The notes under the pieces: generated by a model
What the model was told of the DNA's origin: nothing
Seen by the model: only the letters and a program-made list of their open reading frames with translations
Databases searched by the model: none
In this document: piece by piece, positions 1-8,496 of the stretch
How positions within the stretch are numbered: the first letter of the stretch is position 1
Layout of the letters: every line of letters begins with the position of its first letter
Made by a program: the position numbers and the translations under genes
Source: Alloalcanivorax balearicus MACL04
GTDB lineage: Bacteria > Pseudomonadota > Gammaproteobacteria > Pseudomonadales > Alcanivoracaceae
Length of the DNA: 64,000 nt
Direction of reading: 5' to 3'
Assembly (NCBI RefSeq): GCF_025532145.1
Contig: NZ_ARXS01000010.1
Location: 88,896-152,895, forward strand

Positions 1-1
1 G

Positions 2-577
2 GATTTGCACAACCTGCTGGGCATCGTCACCGTGGTCTGGCTCACGGTGGTCACCCTGACCGGGATGATCAATACCCTGGCGGTGCCCATCGAGCGCCTG
101 TGGCAGGCCAGCGAGCTGGCGGCGATGAGCGCCTCTCATCGGGACCGGCCAGTGCCGGAACACTACGCCGCCGCGGACCGGGTTACCGGGGAAGTGCGGG
201 CCGCTTTTCCGGATAGTCACCTGCTTACCCTGGCCTTTCCCGGCACGCCGTTCGCCAGCCCGCATCACTACGGCGTCTATCTGGTGGGCAATACCCCGGT
301 GACCAGCCGCGTACTGACTCCGGTGCTGGCGGACGCCGCCAGCGGCGAGATCACCGCCACCCGCGCCATGCCCTGGTACGCCCAGACCCTGTTTCTGTCA
401 CAGCCGCTGCACTTCGGTGACTACGGCGGCCTGCCGTTGAAACTGCTGTGGACGGTGCTCGATCTGATCACCATCGTGGTGCTCGTTAGCGGATTGTACT
501 TGTGGCTCGGCAAAAGACGCGGCAGCAAACGAGCCACGGAAGAAGAACCGGATTACCTGCTGGAGGACACCGCATGA
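2..577 (+). CDS. PepSY-associated membrane protein, 3' part (5' end outside window)
   Basis: The reading frame is open from the first bases of the window, and the residues DLHNLLG before any plausible start are a typical internal PepSY-TM motif, so the gene begins upstream and only the last ~190 residues are visible. They contain a hydrophobic segment near the visible N-terminus (VTVVWLTVVTLTG), a periplasmic-looking middle and a second membrane segment near the C-terminus (TIVVLVSGLYLWL) followed by basic residues. Family members are inner-membrane proteins often linked to siderophore or iron-reduction loci; that role is inferred. The stop codon overlaps the next start (ATGA), so the two genes are probably translationally coupled. 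Confidence 0.75.
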   Translation, partial: DLHNLLGIVTVVWLTVVTLTGMINTLAVPIERLWQASELAAMSASHRDRPVPEHYAAADRVTGEVRAAFPDSHLLTLAFPGTPFASPHHYGVYLVGNTPVTSRVLTPVLADAASGEITATRAMPWYAQTLFLSQPLHFGDYGGLPLKLLWTVLDLITIVVLVSGLYLWLGKRRGSKRATEEEPDYLLEDTA

Positions 578-765
578 ACATGCAGCAACGAGCCGTGGCA
601 AAACCCACCGGGCTGTGGGGCATTTTCCGCATCCCGTTCTGGATCGGCGTGATCAGCGCGGTGGGGCTGGTGTCCGCCCTGCTTGCCGACGGCGTGTGGG
701 ATGCCTTGTCCTGGCTGTGCCTGGCGGTGCCGGTCATCATCGCCCTGCGTCCGCGGCGCGTCTGA
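574..765 (+). CDS. Small hypothetical membrane protein (63 aa)
   Basis: The frame is open upstream, but the ATG at 574 overlaps the stop of the PepSY gene and is the natural start of a 63-residue protein. It contains two closely spaced hydrophobic helices (roughly residues 20-35 and 43-58) and ends in a short basic tail (RPRRV). It is probably the last gene of the PepSY operon. No named domain is recognised; function unknown. Confidence 0.6.
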   Translation: MNMQQRAVAKPTGLWGIFRIPFWIGVISAVGLVSALLADGVWDALSWLCLAVPVIIALRPRRV

Positions 766-855
766 TCCGTCGCGGTCCTTCCCTGTATGAAGCACCGTTG
801 TGGGCCAGCTGGCCTATGCGCAACACTGGCACGCCGACTCGCGGCTAAAGCCGCT

Positions 856-890
856 GTGGGAGCCAGCCTTGTAGCGACCTCTAATTTCAT
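856..890 (+). repeat. REP-like intergenic palindromic fragment
   Basis: The 184-bp gap between the PepSY operon and the convergent TRAP operon holds the string gtgggagccagcc at 856, preceded by a small hairpin (gcggctaaagccgc, 841-854). The same gtgggagccagcc occurs at 41839, so this is a dispersed repeat of the pseudomonad REP kind. Nothing coding is seen here. Confidence 0.55.
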
Positions 891-949
891 GTTCCCGAGG
901 TCCGGCGCTTGCGAAAAGAACCGCGATTTTTTTTTGCAAGGCAGGCGAA

Positions 950-2269
950 TCACCAACCGATGGCCTTGGGCAGCCAGGTAGCCACCTCGGGTACGAAAAA
1001 CAGGATCATCACCGCCAGCATTTGCAGCAACACGAATGGCAAGGCGCCGAGATAGATGTGACGGGTGGTGATCCCCGGCGGCGCCACACCCTTGAGGAAG
1101 AACAGCGCCCAGCCAAACGGTGGTGTCAGGAACGACATTTGCAAATTCATCGCCACCAGCGTCGCCAGCCACACCATGTCGGTGCCGTAGCCATGGAATA
1201 CCGGCAGAAACATGGGCAACGCGATATAGGAAATCTCGATCCACTCGAGAAAGAAGCCGAGCACGAACAACAGCAACATCAGAAACAACACGGCGCCAAT
1301 TTCGCCCCCGGGCAGCAGCGCGAACAGCTCATGCACCAGGTTATCGCCTCCGAGCCCACGGAAGGCCAGCGCGAAGGGCTGAGCGCACAACAGGATGAAG
1401 AACACCATGGCGGTGATGGTCAAGGTGCCGTGCAGCGTTTCGCGTAGCAACGTGGCGTTCATACGGCGGGCAGCGAGCGCGATCAAGGCGCTGCCGAGCG
1501 CCCCCATGGAGGCCGCTTCGGTGGGCGCGGCGATACCGGCGATGATCGACCCCAGCACCGCCATCATCAGCAGCAACGGCGGCAAAACGGTGCGCAGCAG
1601 GTCACCGCCCAGCCCACCCGATGTCGCCCGTTCCCCGGCGGGAATCGCCGGCACCCAGGATGGCCGCCACCGGCCCAGTATCAGCAGAAACACAACGTAC
1701 ACCAGCGCCAGCACCAGGCCGGGCAGGAAAGCCGCGGCGAACAGCGTGCCCACCGATTCACCGACGATTTCGGCAAGCAGAATCAGCACCAGACTGGGAG
1801 GAATGATTTGCCCCAGCGTGCCCGACGCGCAGATTGTGCCGGAGGCGATGGACGGGGCGTAACCGCGACGCATCAGCGTCGGCAGGGTCAGCATCGCCAC
1901 GGTCACCACGGTGGCGCCGACAATACCGGTGGACGCCCCCATCAGCACGCCGACAATGACGATGGCGATGCCCATGCCGCCGTTCACCGGCCCCATCAGG
2001 CGGCCGATGGTTTCCAGCATATCCTCCGCCACCCGCGATTTTTCCAGCATCACGCCCATGAACACGAACAGTGGGATCGCCAGCATGGTGTAGTTGGTGA
2101 CCACGCCGTAGAGGCGCGCGGGCAACAGTGAAAACAGCATGGGACCGAAGCCGATGAAGCCGACGGTGAATCCCGATACCGCCAGTGAAATGGCCACCGG
2201 CACGCCGATCATCATCAGCGTCAGAAAGCCGCCGATCAGTGCCAGTATCAACCACTCATTACCGCTCAT
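950..2269 (-). CDS. dctM: TRAP transporter large permease, DctM family (439 aa)
   Basis: A 439-residue, almost entirely hydrophobic protein with about a dozen membrane segments. It has the family's typical features, including GASTGIVGATVV near residue 110 and SFLTPPFGWALFFLKG near residue 385. DctM forms the Na+-driven transport channel of tripartite ATP-independent periplasmic transporters. Its start overlaps the stop of the small permease gene by 4 bp, and the gene closes a three-gene P-Q-M operon. Length matches the usual 420-440 aa. The substrate must be read from the binding protein. Confidence 0.95.
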   Translation of the reverse strand: MSGNEWLILALIGGFLTLMMIGVPVAISLAVSGFTVGFIGFGPMLFSLLPARLYGVVTNYTMLAIPLFVFMGVMLEKSRVAEDMLETIGRLMGPVNGGMGIAIVIVGVLMGASTGIVGATVVTVAMLTLPTLMRRGYAPSIASGTICASGTLGQIIPPSLVLILLAEIVGESVGTLFAAAFLPGLVLALVYVVFLLILGRWRPSWVPAIPAGERATSGGLGGDLLRTVLPPLLLMMAVLGSIIAGIAAPTEAASMGALGSALIALAARRMNATLLRETLHGTLTITAMVFFILLCAQPFALAFRGLGGDNLVHELFALLPGGEIGAVLFLMLLLFVLGFFLEWIEISYIALPMFLPVFHGYGTDMVWLATLVAMNLQMSFLTPPFGWALFFLKGVAPPGITTRHIYLGALPFVLLQMLAVMILFFVPEVATWLPKAIGW

Positions 2270-2823
2270 GGGCGGGGCTCCCGGCTATCCTCGGGTGCTG
2301 CGCGGGAAAACAACCGCGCCCCGGCACGCAGCACGTCGATCAATCCCTGCAACGCCAGTAACGCGAATCCCAATGGAATGAATACTTTGAGCAAATAGCG
2401 GTAAGGCAGGCCGCCGGGATCCGGCGATCCCTCACCGGTGTGATAGGACTGCATCACATAGGGTATCGCCAGCGAGGCGATGAGCATGCCGACGGCCAGA
2501 GTCAGCAGACTGGCGAGCAAATCGATCCCTTCTCGCGTGCGTGGCCCGAAGCGTTCATAAAGAAAATCCACCCGCACATCCGCGCGGTGATAGACCGCGT
2601 AGGCCATGCCGAGCAACGCGATCGGCGAGACCAGATGCCATTCGGCTTCCTGCATGCCCACCGGACTCCAGGACAACACATAACGCAGCAGCACATTGGT
2701 GGCGACCAGAACCACCAGCATCAGCACGGCGGCACGGGCCACCCAGCCTGCGGCCCGCACCACGGGCTCAAGGCGGTTCACTACAAAACGGTTCAACAAC
2801 CCATCCATCAGCAAGGCTCTCAC
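2266..2823 (-). CDS. dctQ: TRAP transporter small permease, DctQ family (185 aa)
   Basis: About four hydrophobic helices and the DctQ signature spacing (WHLVSPIALLGMAYAVYHRADVRVD, broken across residues ~63-87), with the conserved HRADVRVDF at the end of the second helix pair. DctQ partners DctM in the membrane. The chosen start is a GTG that overlaps the stop of the binding-protein gene (GTGA); an in-frame ATG at 2808 is the alternative. Four-bp overlaps on both sides indicate one transcript. Confidence 0.92.
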   Translation of the reverse strand: MRALLMDGLLNRFVVNRLEPVVRAAGWVARAAVLMLVVLVATNVLLRYVLSWSPVGMQEAEWHLVSPIALLGMAYAVYHRADVRVDFLYERFGPRTREGIDLLASLLTLAVGMLIASLAIPYVMQSYHTGEGSPDPGGLPYRYLLKVFIPLGFALLALQGLIDVLRAGARLFSRAAPEDSREPRP

Positions 2824-3908
2824 AGCATCATGAAGGCTTTTTCGCTCACCGCTGCCCAGGACTCGTGTTTGCCACGGAAATCCATGAAGGCGTCGTGCAC
2901 CTTGCGCGTGGTTTTATCGGCTTTGGCCAGACTTTCGAGGGTTTCGGCGGTGACCTCCTTCAACTTCGCCACCACGTCCGCCGGCAACGGCCGGGCATCG
3001 ACGCCTTCGTTAGTGACCAGATCGGTAAGGGCATCGGCGTTGACCGCTTCACACCAGGCGTGGCTCTCCACATTGCACGCTTGCGCGGCGGTCCGTACCA
3101 CCGCTCGCAAATCCTCGGGCAGGCTGTCCCAGGCTTTTTTGTTGATGATTAGTTCGGTGACGTTGGTCGGCTCGTGCCAACCGGTGGTGTAATAGTATTT
3201 GGCCGCCTTGTGCAGCCCCAGACGCCGGTCCTGGTAGGGACCAACAAACTCGGCGGCGTCGATCACGCCCCGCTCCAGCGCCGGAAATATTTCCCCGCCG
3301 GGCAACAGGCGCACGGTCACGCCAAGCTCGGCGTAGACCCGGCCCGCCAACCCCGGGATACGCATCTTGAGCCCATCCAGATCACCGACATTTTCAATCG
3401 GCTTGCGGAACCAGCCCGTCATTTGAGTACCGGTGTTGCCCATGGGCATGGCCACCAGCCCGTGCTCGGCGTAGATCTGGTTCCATAATTCCAGGCCGCC
3501 ACCGTGGTAAATCCAGGCGTTCATGCCCTGTGTGTTCATACCAAAAGGGACCGTGGTGAAGTACTGTGCGGCGGGAATTCTGCCGGCCCAGAAATAGGCA
3601 TTGGCCGCGTTCATCTCCACCAGCCCCTTGGACACCGCGTCAAACCCTTCCATGGCGGGAATCAATTCGCCAGCGGCGAAATGCTGGATCTTCAGACGCC
3701 CGCCGGAAAGGATTTCCACTTTCTTGCAAAAGTCAGTGGGGCTGCCCGGCCCCTGCACATAGAACGGCGCGCCCGGCGGGTAGGCGTTGGTCATCTTCCA
3801 GTTGAAGGTGGTTTGCGACTCCGCCCGAACGATGGCGGGGGCGCCCAGTATCGCACCGGACGCGGCGGCCCCGGCGGTGGCGAGGAACTTGCGGCGATTC
3901 AGGGTCAT
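2820..3908 (-). CDS. TRAP transporter substrate-binding protein, TakP-like (362 aa)
   Basis: The N-terminus carries a twin-arginine-type signal (RRKFLATAGAAA...GAPAIVRA), so the protein is exported to the periplasm. The mature part has blocks I know from Rhodobacter TakP, the 2-oxoacid-binding P subunit: WIYHGGGLELWN, GNTGTQMTGWFRK, GLKMRIPGLAGRVY and GGEIFPALERG near the middle, then EFVGPYQD. A substrate among 2-oxoacids or related carboxylates is therefore likely but not shown. SD AGGAG lies about 10 nt before the ATG. It is first in the dctPQM operon; a 15-bp palindrome lies 37 bp upstream. Confidence 0.88.
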   Translation of the reverse strand: MTLNRRKFLATAGAAASGAILGAPAIVRAESQTTFNWKMTNAYPPGAPFYVQGPGSPTDFCKKVEILSGGRLKIQHFAAGELIPAMEGFDAVSKGLVEMNAANAYFWAGRIPAAQYFTTVPFGMNTQGMNAWIYHGGGLELWNQIYAEHGLVAMPMGNTGTQMTGWFRKPIENVGDLDGLKMRIPGLAGRVYAELGVTVRLLPGGEIFPALERGVIDAAEFVGPYQDRRLGLHKAAKYYYTTGWHEPTNVTELIINKKAWDSLPEDLRAVVRTAAQACNVESHAWCEAVNADALTDLVTNEGVDARPLPADVVAKLKEVTAETLESLAKADKTTRKVHDAFMDFRGKHESWAAVSEKAFMML

Positions 3909-3944
3909 GGTGGTCTGCTCCTGTTTCCGTGATCAGCGCCCGAA

Positions 3945-3959
3945 GGCATTTGTAATGCC
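3945..3959. promoter_or_regulatory. Perfect 15-bp palindrome upstream of the TRAP operon, possible AsnC/Lrp operator
   Basis: GGCATT-TGT-AATGCC is a perfect inverted repeat with a 3-nt centre, located 37 bp before the start of the binding-protein gene. Its length fits Lrp/AsnC-type sites, and the regulator gene of that family lies next upstream. The CATTTGT core recurs in the 12-bp inverted repeat at 4124-4135. Binding is inference. Confidence 0.4.
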
Positions 3960-4091
3960 GACCTCAGCAAGGCTCATGCCAAACCATAGCTAACCGTAAC
4001 GCTATGATTTTTATCTTTTTTCTTTTACGGCGAGCCATTCTCCATGAGCACCGGCATCGCCCAGCGCGGAGCCGGACAACCGCACAAACGA

Positions 4092-4135
4092 ATGACAAAT
4101 GGCGTATCACCACGGGCCGGGAAGCCATTTGTCAT
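4092..4135. promoter_or_regulatory. 12-bp perfect inverted repeat between asnC-type regulator and TRAP operon
   Basis: Arms ATGACAAATGGC (4092-4103) and GCCATTTGTCAT (4124-4135) are exact inverse complements separated by 20 bp. There is no T-run, so a terminator is unlikely. With the 3945 palindrome it makes three copies of a CATTTGT-type half-site in the 337-bp gene-free stretch 3909-4245, which otherwise shows only an AT-rich tract near 4004-4030. Could be a looping or multi-dimer operator. Confidence 0.4.
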
Positions 4136-4245
4136 CTGGCGGCAAACATTGGTGTCCGATCGTCAGTCCGGGGGCCGCCATCGCTGACAGATGTATGGCG
4201 CGCACCGCTTGCGTACCGCCGCACCCGCACAGTGCGAAGCCGACG

Positions 4246-4692
4246 CTACAGACGCGGGCCGCCACGCCGGTGCTTGACGCGGGACATCAGCATTTTGCAG
4301 TCGACGGAGAGGACCTCCGGACGGTTGAAGATGCGGCGGCGGGCAAAGGCGTCAAAGCTTTCGAAGCTGTCGGTGAGGGTGTGAATATGCAGGCTCTGCA
4401 AATCACTCATGATGTAAAGGCTGACTACTTCCTGGCAGTCCGCCAGTTCCTGGGACACCGTTTCCAACTGCGTCGGCGCCACTTTCAGATCGATGAAGAG
4501 GGAAATCACCTTGCCCAGCTTCTCCGGATTGACCACGGCGGAGAATTGCTCAATGACGCCGCTGGTCACCAGCCCCTGTACCCGGGTGCGGGCGTGGGCA
4601 CGGGAAATGCCGAGCTGGCGGGCGATATCGGCGTAGGAGGCGCGCGCGTCCTTGATCAGTATATTCAGCAGAGCACTGTCGAGTTTGTTCAT
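4246..4692 (-). CDS. Lrp/AsnC-family transcriptional regulator (148 aa)
   Basis: An N-terminal winged helix-turn-helix (LDSALLNILIKDARASYADIARQLG, split over residues 4-28, recognition helix SRAHARTRVQGL) is followed by a RAM/Lrp ligand-binding domain from about residue 62 (KVISLFIDLKV...). Length is normal for the family (140-165). It lies on the same strand 337 bp upstream of the TRAP operon and is probably its local regulator, given the palindromes in between. The effector may be an amino acid or the transported oxoacid; this is inferred. The ATG at 4692 has only a weak SD. Confidence 0.88.
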   Translation of the reverse strand: MNKLDSALLNILIKDARASYADIARQLGISRAHARTRVQGLVTSGVIEQFSAVVNPEKLGKVISLFIDLKVAPTQLETVSQELADCQEVVSLYIMSDLQSLHIHTLTDSFESFDAFARRRIFNRPEVLSVDCKMLMSRVKHRRGGPRL

Positions 4693-4749
4693 GACCGGTC
4701 CACATCACCATGTGCCACCGGTCATGCAGGGTTCATGCCCTTCGCGGAG

Positions 4750-5703
4750 TCAGGCCACCGCCCGCGCCGCCGGAGAGCGCGCCAGGTACGCCAGCGCCTG
4801 CCCGGTGTCCCCTTCAAAGAACGGGTGGAAGCCGGGGTGAATCCAGCGCAGGGTCGCCGCCACCAGAAAGCTGAAGGTGGGCACATTGCCGGTGCGGCGC
4901 CCGGTGCGCTGCAACCGCCATAACAGTCGCGGAATCCACTGCCGGCCGATCCGGCGCACGCGCGGATCCGGATCCTGGCGCGCCAAGCTGCGCGCGCCTT
5001 CGGAGATGAAGTAAATGAACAATGGAAACACCAGCGCCATCAACGCCTGTCGGCTGACATAGAACCCCAGTTGGGTGCGGCACAGATGATCGAACAGATC
5101 GAAGGCCACGGTGCGGTGCTCGACCTCCTCCGCCAGATGCCATTTGAACAGGTCCGCCATGGCGGCGTCGCCCTGCTCTTCCCAGGACGTATTGTCCATC
5201 GCCCATTGGCCGAGTACCCCCGTGAAGTGTTCGATCGCGGCGATGAGGCCCACCCGCAGCACCAGCCAGGGCTTTTCCAGATGACGCTGCCGAAACATCG
5301 GTACCGCCAACGGCGTATCACCCAGGAAAGTGCCAAATAGCCAATCCACCCGCGCCACATAGTCCTCCACGCTCAAGCCGTGGCGGCGCAGGTACTCCTG
5401 GGCGCCGGAGTGGGCACGAGAGTGAATCGCTTCCTGGCGAATGAAGCCCTCCACCTCGGCCCGCAAAGCGTCATCGCTGATCAGCGGCAGGGCCTGGTTA
5501 TAGACGCGACAGAACCACAGTTCCCCGGCAGGCAGCAGCAAATGGATGCCGTTGATCATGTAGGAGGAAAACGGGTCTTCCGGCAACCAGTGCAGTGGCG
5601 TCCCGGAGAAATCGAAGCGGACACGGCGGGCCTTCAAGGAATGGCCCGCCGCGCGATGCAGCTGTTGTGCTTTTTGTTTGGCGGTGGACATGTCGGATTC
5701 CAT
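4750..5703 (-). CDS. Metal-dependent hydrolase, PF10118 family (317 aa)
   Basis: The sequence matches the uncharacterised 'metal-dependent hydrolase' family with a ferritin-like helical core: an acidic/His-rich pattern EGFIRQEAIHSRAH (about residue 85), IEHFTGVLG (~156) and HLAEEVEHRTVAFDL (~190), giving a plausible di-metal ligand set of Glu and His residues. A start at ATG 5703 or five residues later at 5691 (MSTAK) is possible; the second has a GGAA weak SD. It is monocistronic with its own strong-looking promoter. The biochemical reaction of the family is not established. Confidence 0.82.
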   Translation of the reverse strand: MESDMSTAKQKAQQLHRAAGHSLKARRVRFDFSGTPLHWLPEDPFSSYMINGIHLLLPAGELWFCRVYNQALPLISDDALRAEVEGFIRQEAIHSRAHSGAQEYLRRHGLSVEDYVARVDWLFGTFLGDTPLAVPMFRQRHLEKPWLVLRVGLIAAIEHFTGVLGQWAMDNTSWEEQGDAAMADLFKWHLAEEVEHRTVAFDLFDHLCRTQLGFYVSRQALMALVFPLFIYFISEGARSLARQDPDPRVRRIGRQWIPRLLWRLQRTGRRTGNVPTFSFLVAATLRWIHPGFHPFFEGDTGQALAYLARSPAARAVA

Positions 5704-5715
5704 CTGGACGTTGTC

Positions 5716-5746
5716 TAGATAGAATCTAATTTACATCGATCAATGT
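5716..5746. promoter_or_regulatory. Two palindromes overlapping the promoter, candidate repressor sites
   Basis: TAGAT-AGA-ATCTA (5716-5728) overlaps the -10/transcription start, and ACAT-CGATCA-ATGT (5733-5746) fills the spacer between -10 and -35. That placement is typical of repression by a TetR- or similar dimer. No regulator gene is adjacent, so the factor is unknown. Confidence 0.35.
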
Positions 5747-5755
5747 CACTGTCAA
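5728..5755 (-). promoter_or_regulatory. Predicted sigma70 promoter of the PF10118 hydrolase gene
   Basis: On the minus strand a perfect -35 TTGACA (5755-5750) is separated by 16 nt from TAAATT (5733-5728), about 25 bp before the start codon. The -35 is one of the best consensus hexamers in the window. The two palindromes described next overlap it. Confidence 0.5.
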
Positions 5756-5801
5756 CAATGTCGAGCCACCGAAATGCCGCCGGTGCCGGTCTCGGTCGTC
5801 C

Positions 5802-6662
5802 TTACGAGGCCAGAAAACCCTGGATCTCCGCCGCCACCGGTTCGGGCGTATCCATATGCAAATGATGACGTCCGGGCAGGATGACCCGACGGGCGTCCCG
5901 GAGCCAGTCGAAGCGGTGCTCGAATTTCACCTCGCCGGCGAGGCCATTCTCCCCCAGGATCAGCAAGGTGGGTGCTTCAATGGCACGGACAAAGCCTTCC
6001 ACCTGTTCCTCGGTGAAGCGAACCGAGGAGGCAATCCGCAAACGCATGTCGGTACGCCAGGTCCAGCCGCCTTCCACCGCCACCAGCCCCCGCTCGCACA
6101 GCAGCCGCGCGGATTCGGTTTCGAGGCCGCCAAGCGCGGGCCGGCGCACCGCCACCGCGTCGTCCTGGTGGGCATAGACCGGCTTGCGCTTCTCCGGCAG
6201 GGAGTGCATCTGATCGATGGCCGTGCGCAGCGTACTGACCACTTCATTGGCGGGCGTGGCCGGCGGGCCCAGTCCTTCAATCAGAACCAGTTTGCTGACC
6301 CGCTCGGGGAAAGTCGCGGCGAACAGGCAGGCCACCCCTGCCCCCATGGAATGCCCCATCAGCACGAAGCGGTCCCACCCCAATTGGTCGGCCACGGCGA
6401 GCACGTCGCGCACATGGTCCACGTAATGGGTGGCCAGCTCCGCCGGGCGGTGCTCGGAATGGCCATGGCCGGCGAAGTCCAGCGCCACCATGGGCCGGTG
6501 CAAATGCGCGGACAGCGGCAGATAGGAAGCGGCATTGTCGAGCCAGCCATGCAGCGCGAGAATCGGTTCACCCTCGCCATCCCAATACAGCGCCGCCAGG
6601 GTTTGTCCGTAGGCGGAAAAGCGGCGTTCTTCAGGCACTCTTTTGGTCGGCGGGGAGGGCAT
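5802..6662 (-). CDS. Alpha/beta hydrolase (286 aa)
   Basis: Classical alpha/beta-hydrolase fold: oxyanion region LALHGWLDNAASY (~34), acid-turn region DFAGHGHSEH, nucleophile elbow GHSMG (Ser near residue 105), a cap region, then PTLLILGENG and a C-terminal catalytic-His candidate in GRHHLHMDTP (~265). SD GGAG lies 7 nt before the ATG. It overlaps the end of the upstream hydrolase gene by 32 bp, so the two are co-transcribed. The natural substrate is not evident; esterase or similar is inferred. Confidence 0.85.
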   Translation of the reverse strand: MPSPPTKRVPEERRFSAYGQTLAALYWDGEGEPILALHGWLDNAASYLPLSAHLHRPMVALDFAGHGHSEHRPAELATHYVDHVRDVLAVADQLGWDRFVLMGHSMGAGVACLFAATFPERVSKLVLIEGLGPPATPANEVVSTLRTAIDQMHSLPEKRKPVYAHQDDAVAVRRPALGGLETESARLLCERGLVAVEGGWTWRTDMRLRIASSVRFTEEQVEGFVRAIEAPTLLILGENGLAGEVKFEHRFDWLRDARRVILPGRHHLHMDTPEPVAAEIQGFLAS

Positions 6663-7482
6663 GCTCGGCTCCGGTCAGTTCCACGATCAGTTCCCGCACC
6701 ATTTCAGCGGTACGCTCCGGGTATTGCAACGGGTACATGTGGCCTCCTGGCGAGAACAGCCGGCGCAGACGGTGACGGCGCGCGTGCCGTCCGCCGCTGT
6801 GATGAAACGGCGGCGGCGAGTCCTGGCCGGTGACCAGGGCGCCGGGTACCTTGAGGCGGGGCATGCGCGTGAGACCGGTGGGGACTTCGCGGAAGATGGC
6901 CACTTCGATTGCCGGGCGGAAGCGCAGCCGCCAGCCGTCCCCGTGACGCTCCAGACCGGCCCGCAGATAATCCCGCAGGCAGCGCGGATCGAACGCCTTG
7001 AAGAAGCCACGGGAGCCGAAATAGCTTTCCACGTCGTCCCAGTTGTCCCAATGATCGAGCCGGGTTTTGCTGAGGCCGGCGGGGGTGAACCGGTCCTGCA
7101 GGCCCAGCGCCTTGATGCCGCGCATGATAACGCCGCGGAATCCGTTGGCCATGGGCGGATCCAGCATGATCAGCGCCTTGAACCAGTCCGGGTGGCGCTG
7201 GGCCACGTGAAACATCAGCACCGAGCCCATGGAATGGCCCAGGCCGATCAGCGGCTTGGGCAGATCCCGCATCCACTCTTCCAGCTCCAGGCTCAGGCTT
7301 TTCCAGTCGGCGTCCACCGGGAAGCGCGCATCGTGCGCCAGACACTCGATAATCCGCACATCATAGTGCTCCGCCAGCGGCGCCAGGAAGGTGTCGTAAC
7401 TGTGGCCGGGCACACCGTTGGCATGGGCGAACGCGAGCGTGGTTTTGCGCCCGGCTTCACCGGTGTTATCGGTATCCGTCAT
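6631..7482 (-). CDS. Alpha/beta hydrolase (283 aa)
   Basis: A second alpha/beta hydrolase with HANGVPGHSYDTF at the oxyanion position, nucleophile elbow GHSMG (Ser near residue 103), MLDPPM after strand 6 and a catalytic-His candidate in FSPGGHMYPLQYPE near the C-terminus. It resembles 'hydrolases' of oil-degrading gammaproteobacteria; substrate unknown. It leads a two-gene operon with the next hydrolase and is divergent from xthA across a 192-bp gap. Confidence 0.85.
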   Translation of the reverse strand: MTDTDNTGEAGRKTTLAFAHANGVPGHSYDTFLAPLAEHYDVRIIECLAHDARFPVDADWKSLSLELEEWMRDLPKPLIGLGHSMGSVLMFHVAQRHPDWFKALIMLDPPMANGFRGVIMRGIKALGLQDRFTPAGLSKTRLDHWDNWDDVESYFGSRGFFKAFDPRCLRDYLRAGLERHGDGWRLRFRPAIEVAIFREVPTGLTRMPRLKVPGALVTGQDSPPPFHHSGGRHARRHRLRRLFSPGGHMYPLQYPERTAEMVRELIVELTGAEHALPADQKSA

Positions 7483-7674
7483 GCATGAACCTCAGAACCA
7501 GCGTGGAAAGTCGGACATCATAGCCACACCGGCGGGGAAACACATGGACCGATTACGACATCATGGGGGGCGAATTCGGTCAGCCGGGAGCTCAGCGCAA
7601 CGCAGGTCCGCTCGTGTACAATGCCCCGATGGCGGACGGCCGCCAGCGGCCGAGTAACGATCCGAGGAAAAGGC

Positions 7675-8496
7675 ATGACTCTGATTTCTTTCAACATCAA
7701 CGGTATTCGCGCCCGTCTGCATCAGTTGGAGGCGGTGATCAACAAGTACCAGCCGGCACTGATCGGTCTGCAGGAAACCAAGGTGCAGGACAGCGAGTTT
7801 CCCGAACAAGCGGTGCGGGATATGGGTTATCACCCCTATTATTTCGGCCAGAAGGGACATTACGGCGTCGCCCTGATCACCCGCGAACCGCTGGCGGATA
7901 TTCGCTACGGCTTTCCTGGCGATGGCGAGGAAGCGCAAAAGCGCATGATCATCGGCCGTCTGCATGATCGCGACGGCGCGCCGGTGACGGTACTCAACGG
8001 CTACTTTCCGCAGGGCGAGAACCGCGCCCACCCGACCAAGTTCCCGGCCAAGCAGAAGTTCTACGAGGACCTGCAACAGTATCTGGAAAGCGAACACAGG
8101 CCGGATGAGCAGTTGGTAATCATGGGCGATTTCAATATTTCCTCCACCGATCTGGACATCGGCATCGGCGAGGACAATCGCAAACGCTGGCTGCGCGAAG
8201 GCAAAACCAGCTTCCTGCCGGAAGAACGTGAATGGTGGCAGCGGCTGGTGGACTGGGGTCTGGTGGATACCTTCCGCCACCTGAATCCGCAAACCAACGA
8301 TGTGTTCTCCTGGTTTGATTACCGCTCCAAGGGCTTTCACCGTGAGCCTCGTCGCGGCCTGCGCATCGACACCCTGCTGGCGACCCGGCCGTTGCTTGAC
8401 AAGCTCAAGGACAGCGGTGTGGATTACGACATCCGCGCCATGGAAAAACCCTCCGACCACTGCCCGGTGTGGGGCCGCTTCGACCCGATCTCATGA
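7675..8496 (+). CDS. xthA: Exodeoxyribonuclease III (273 aa)
   Basis: Close match to E. coli Exo III across its length: [11 protein letters not shown] at the N-terminus, LQETKVQD (catalytic Glu), [36 protein letters not shown] (Asp/Asn catalytic pair) and [12 protein letters not shown] with the catalytic Asp-His. It is an AP endonuclease and 3'-5' exonuclease in base-excision repair. The ATG at 7675 is preceded by GAGGAAAA; the frame extends upstream but without homology. Its stop overlaps the next start (ATGA). Confidence 0.96.
   Translation: MTLISFNINGIRARLHQLEAVINKYQPALIGLQETKVQDSEFPEQAVRDMGYHPYYFGQKGHYGVALITREPLADIRYGFPGDGEEAQKRMIIGRLHDRDGAPVTVLNGYFPQGENRAHPTKFPAKQKFYEDLQQYLESEHRPDEQLVIMGDFNISSTDLDIGIGEDNRKRWLREGKTSFLPEEREWWQRLVDWGLVDTFRHLNPQTNDVFSWFDYRSKGFHREPRRGLRIDTLLATRPLLDKLKDSGVDYDIRAMEKPSDHCPVWGRFDPIS

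Noticed and set aside
4004..4384. 126-aa plus-strand frame between dctP and the AsnC gene
   Set aside because: Runs through the palindromes and into the asnC-type gene antisense; no SD.
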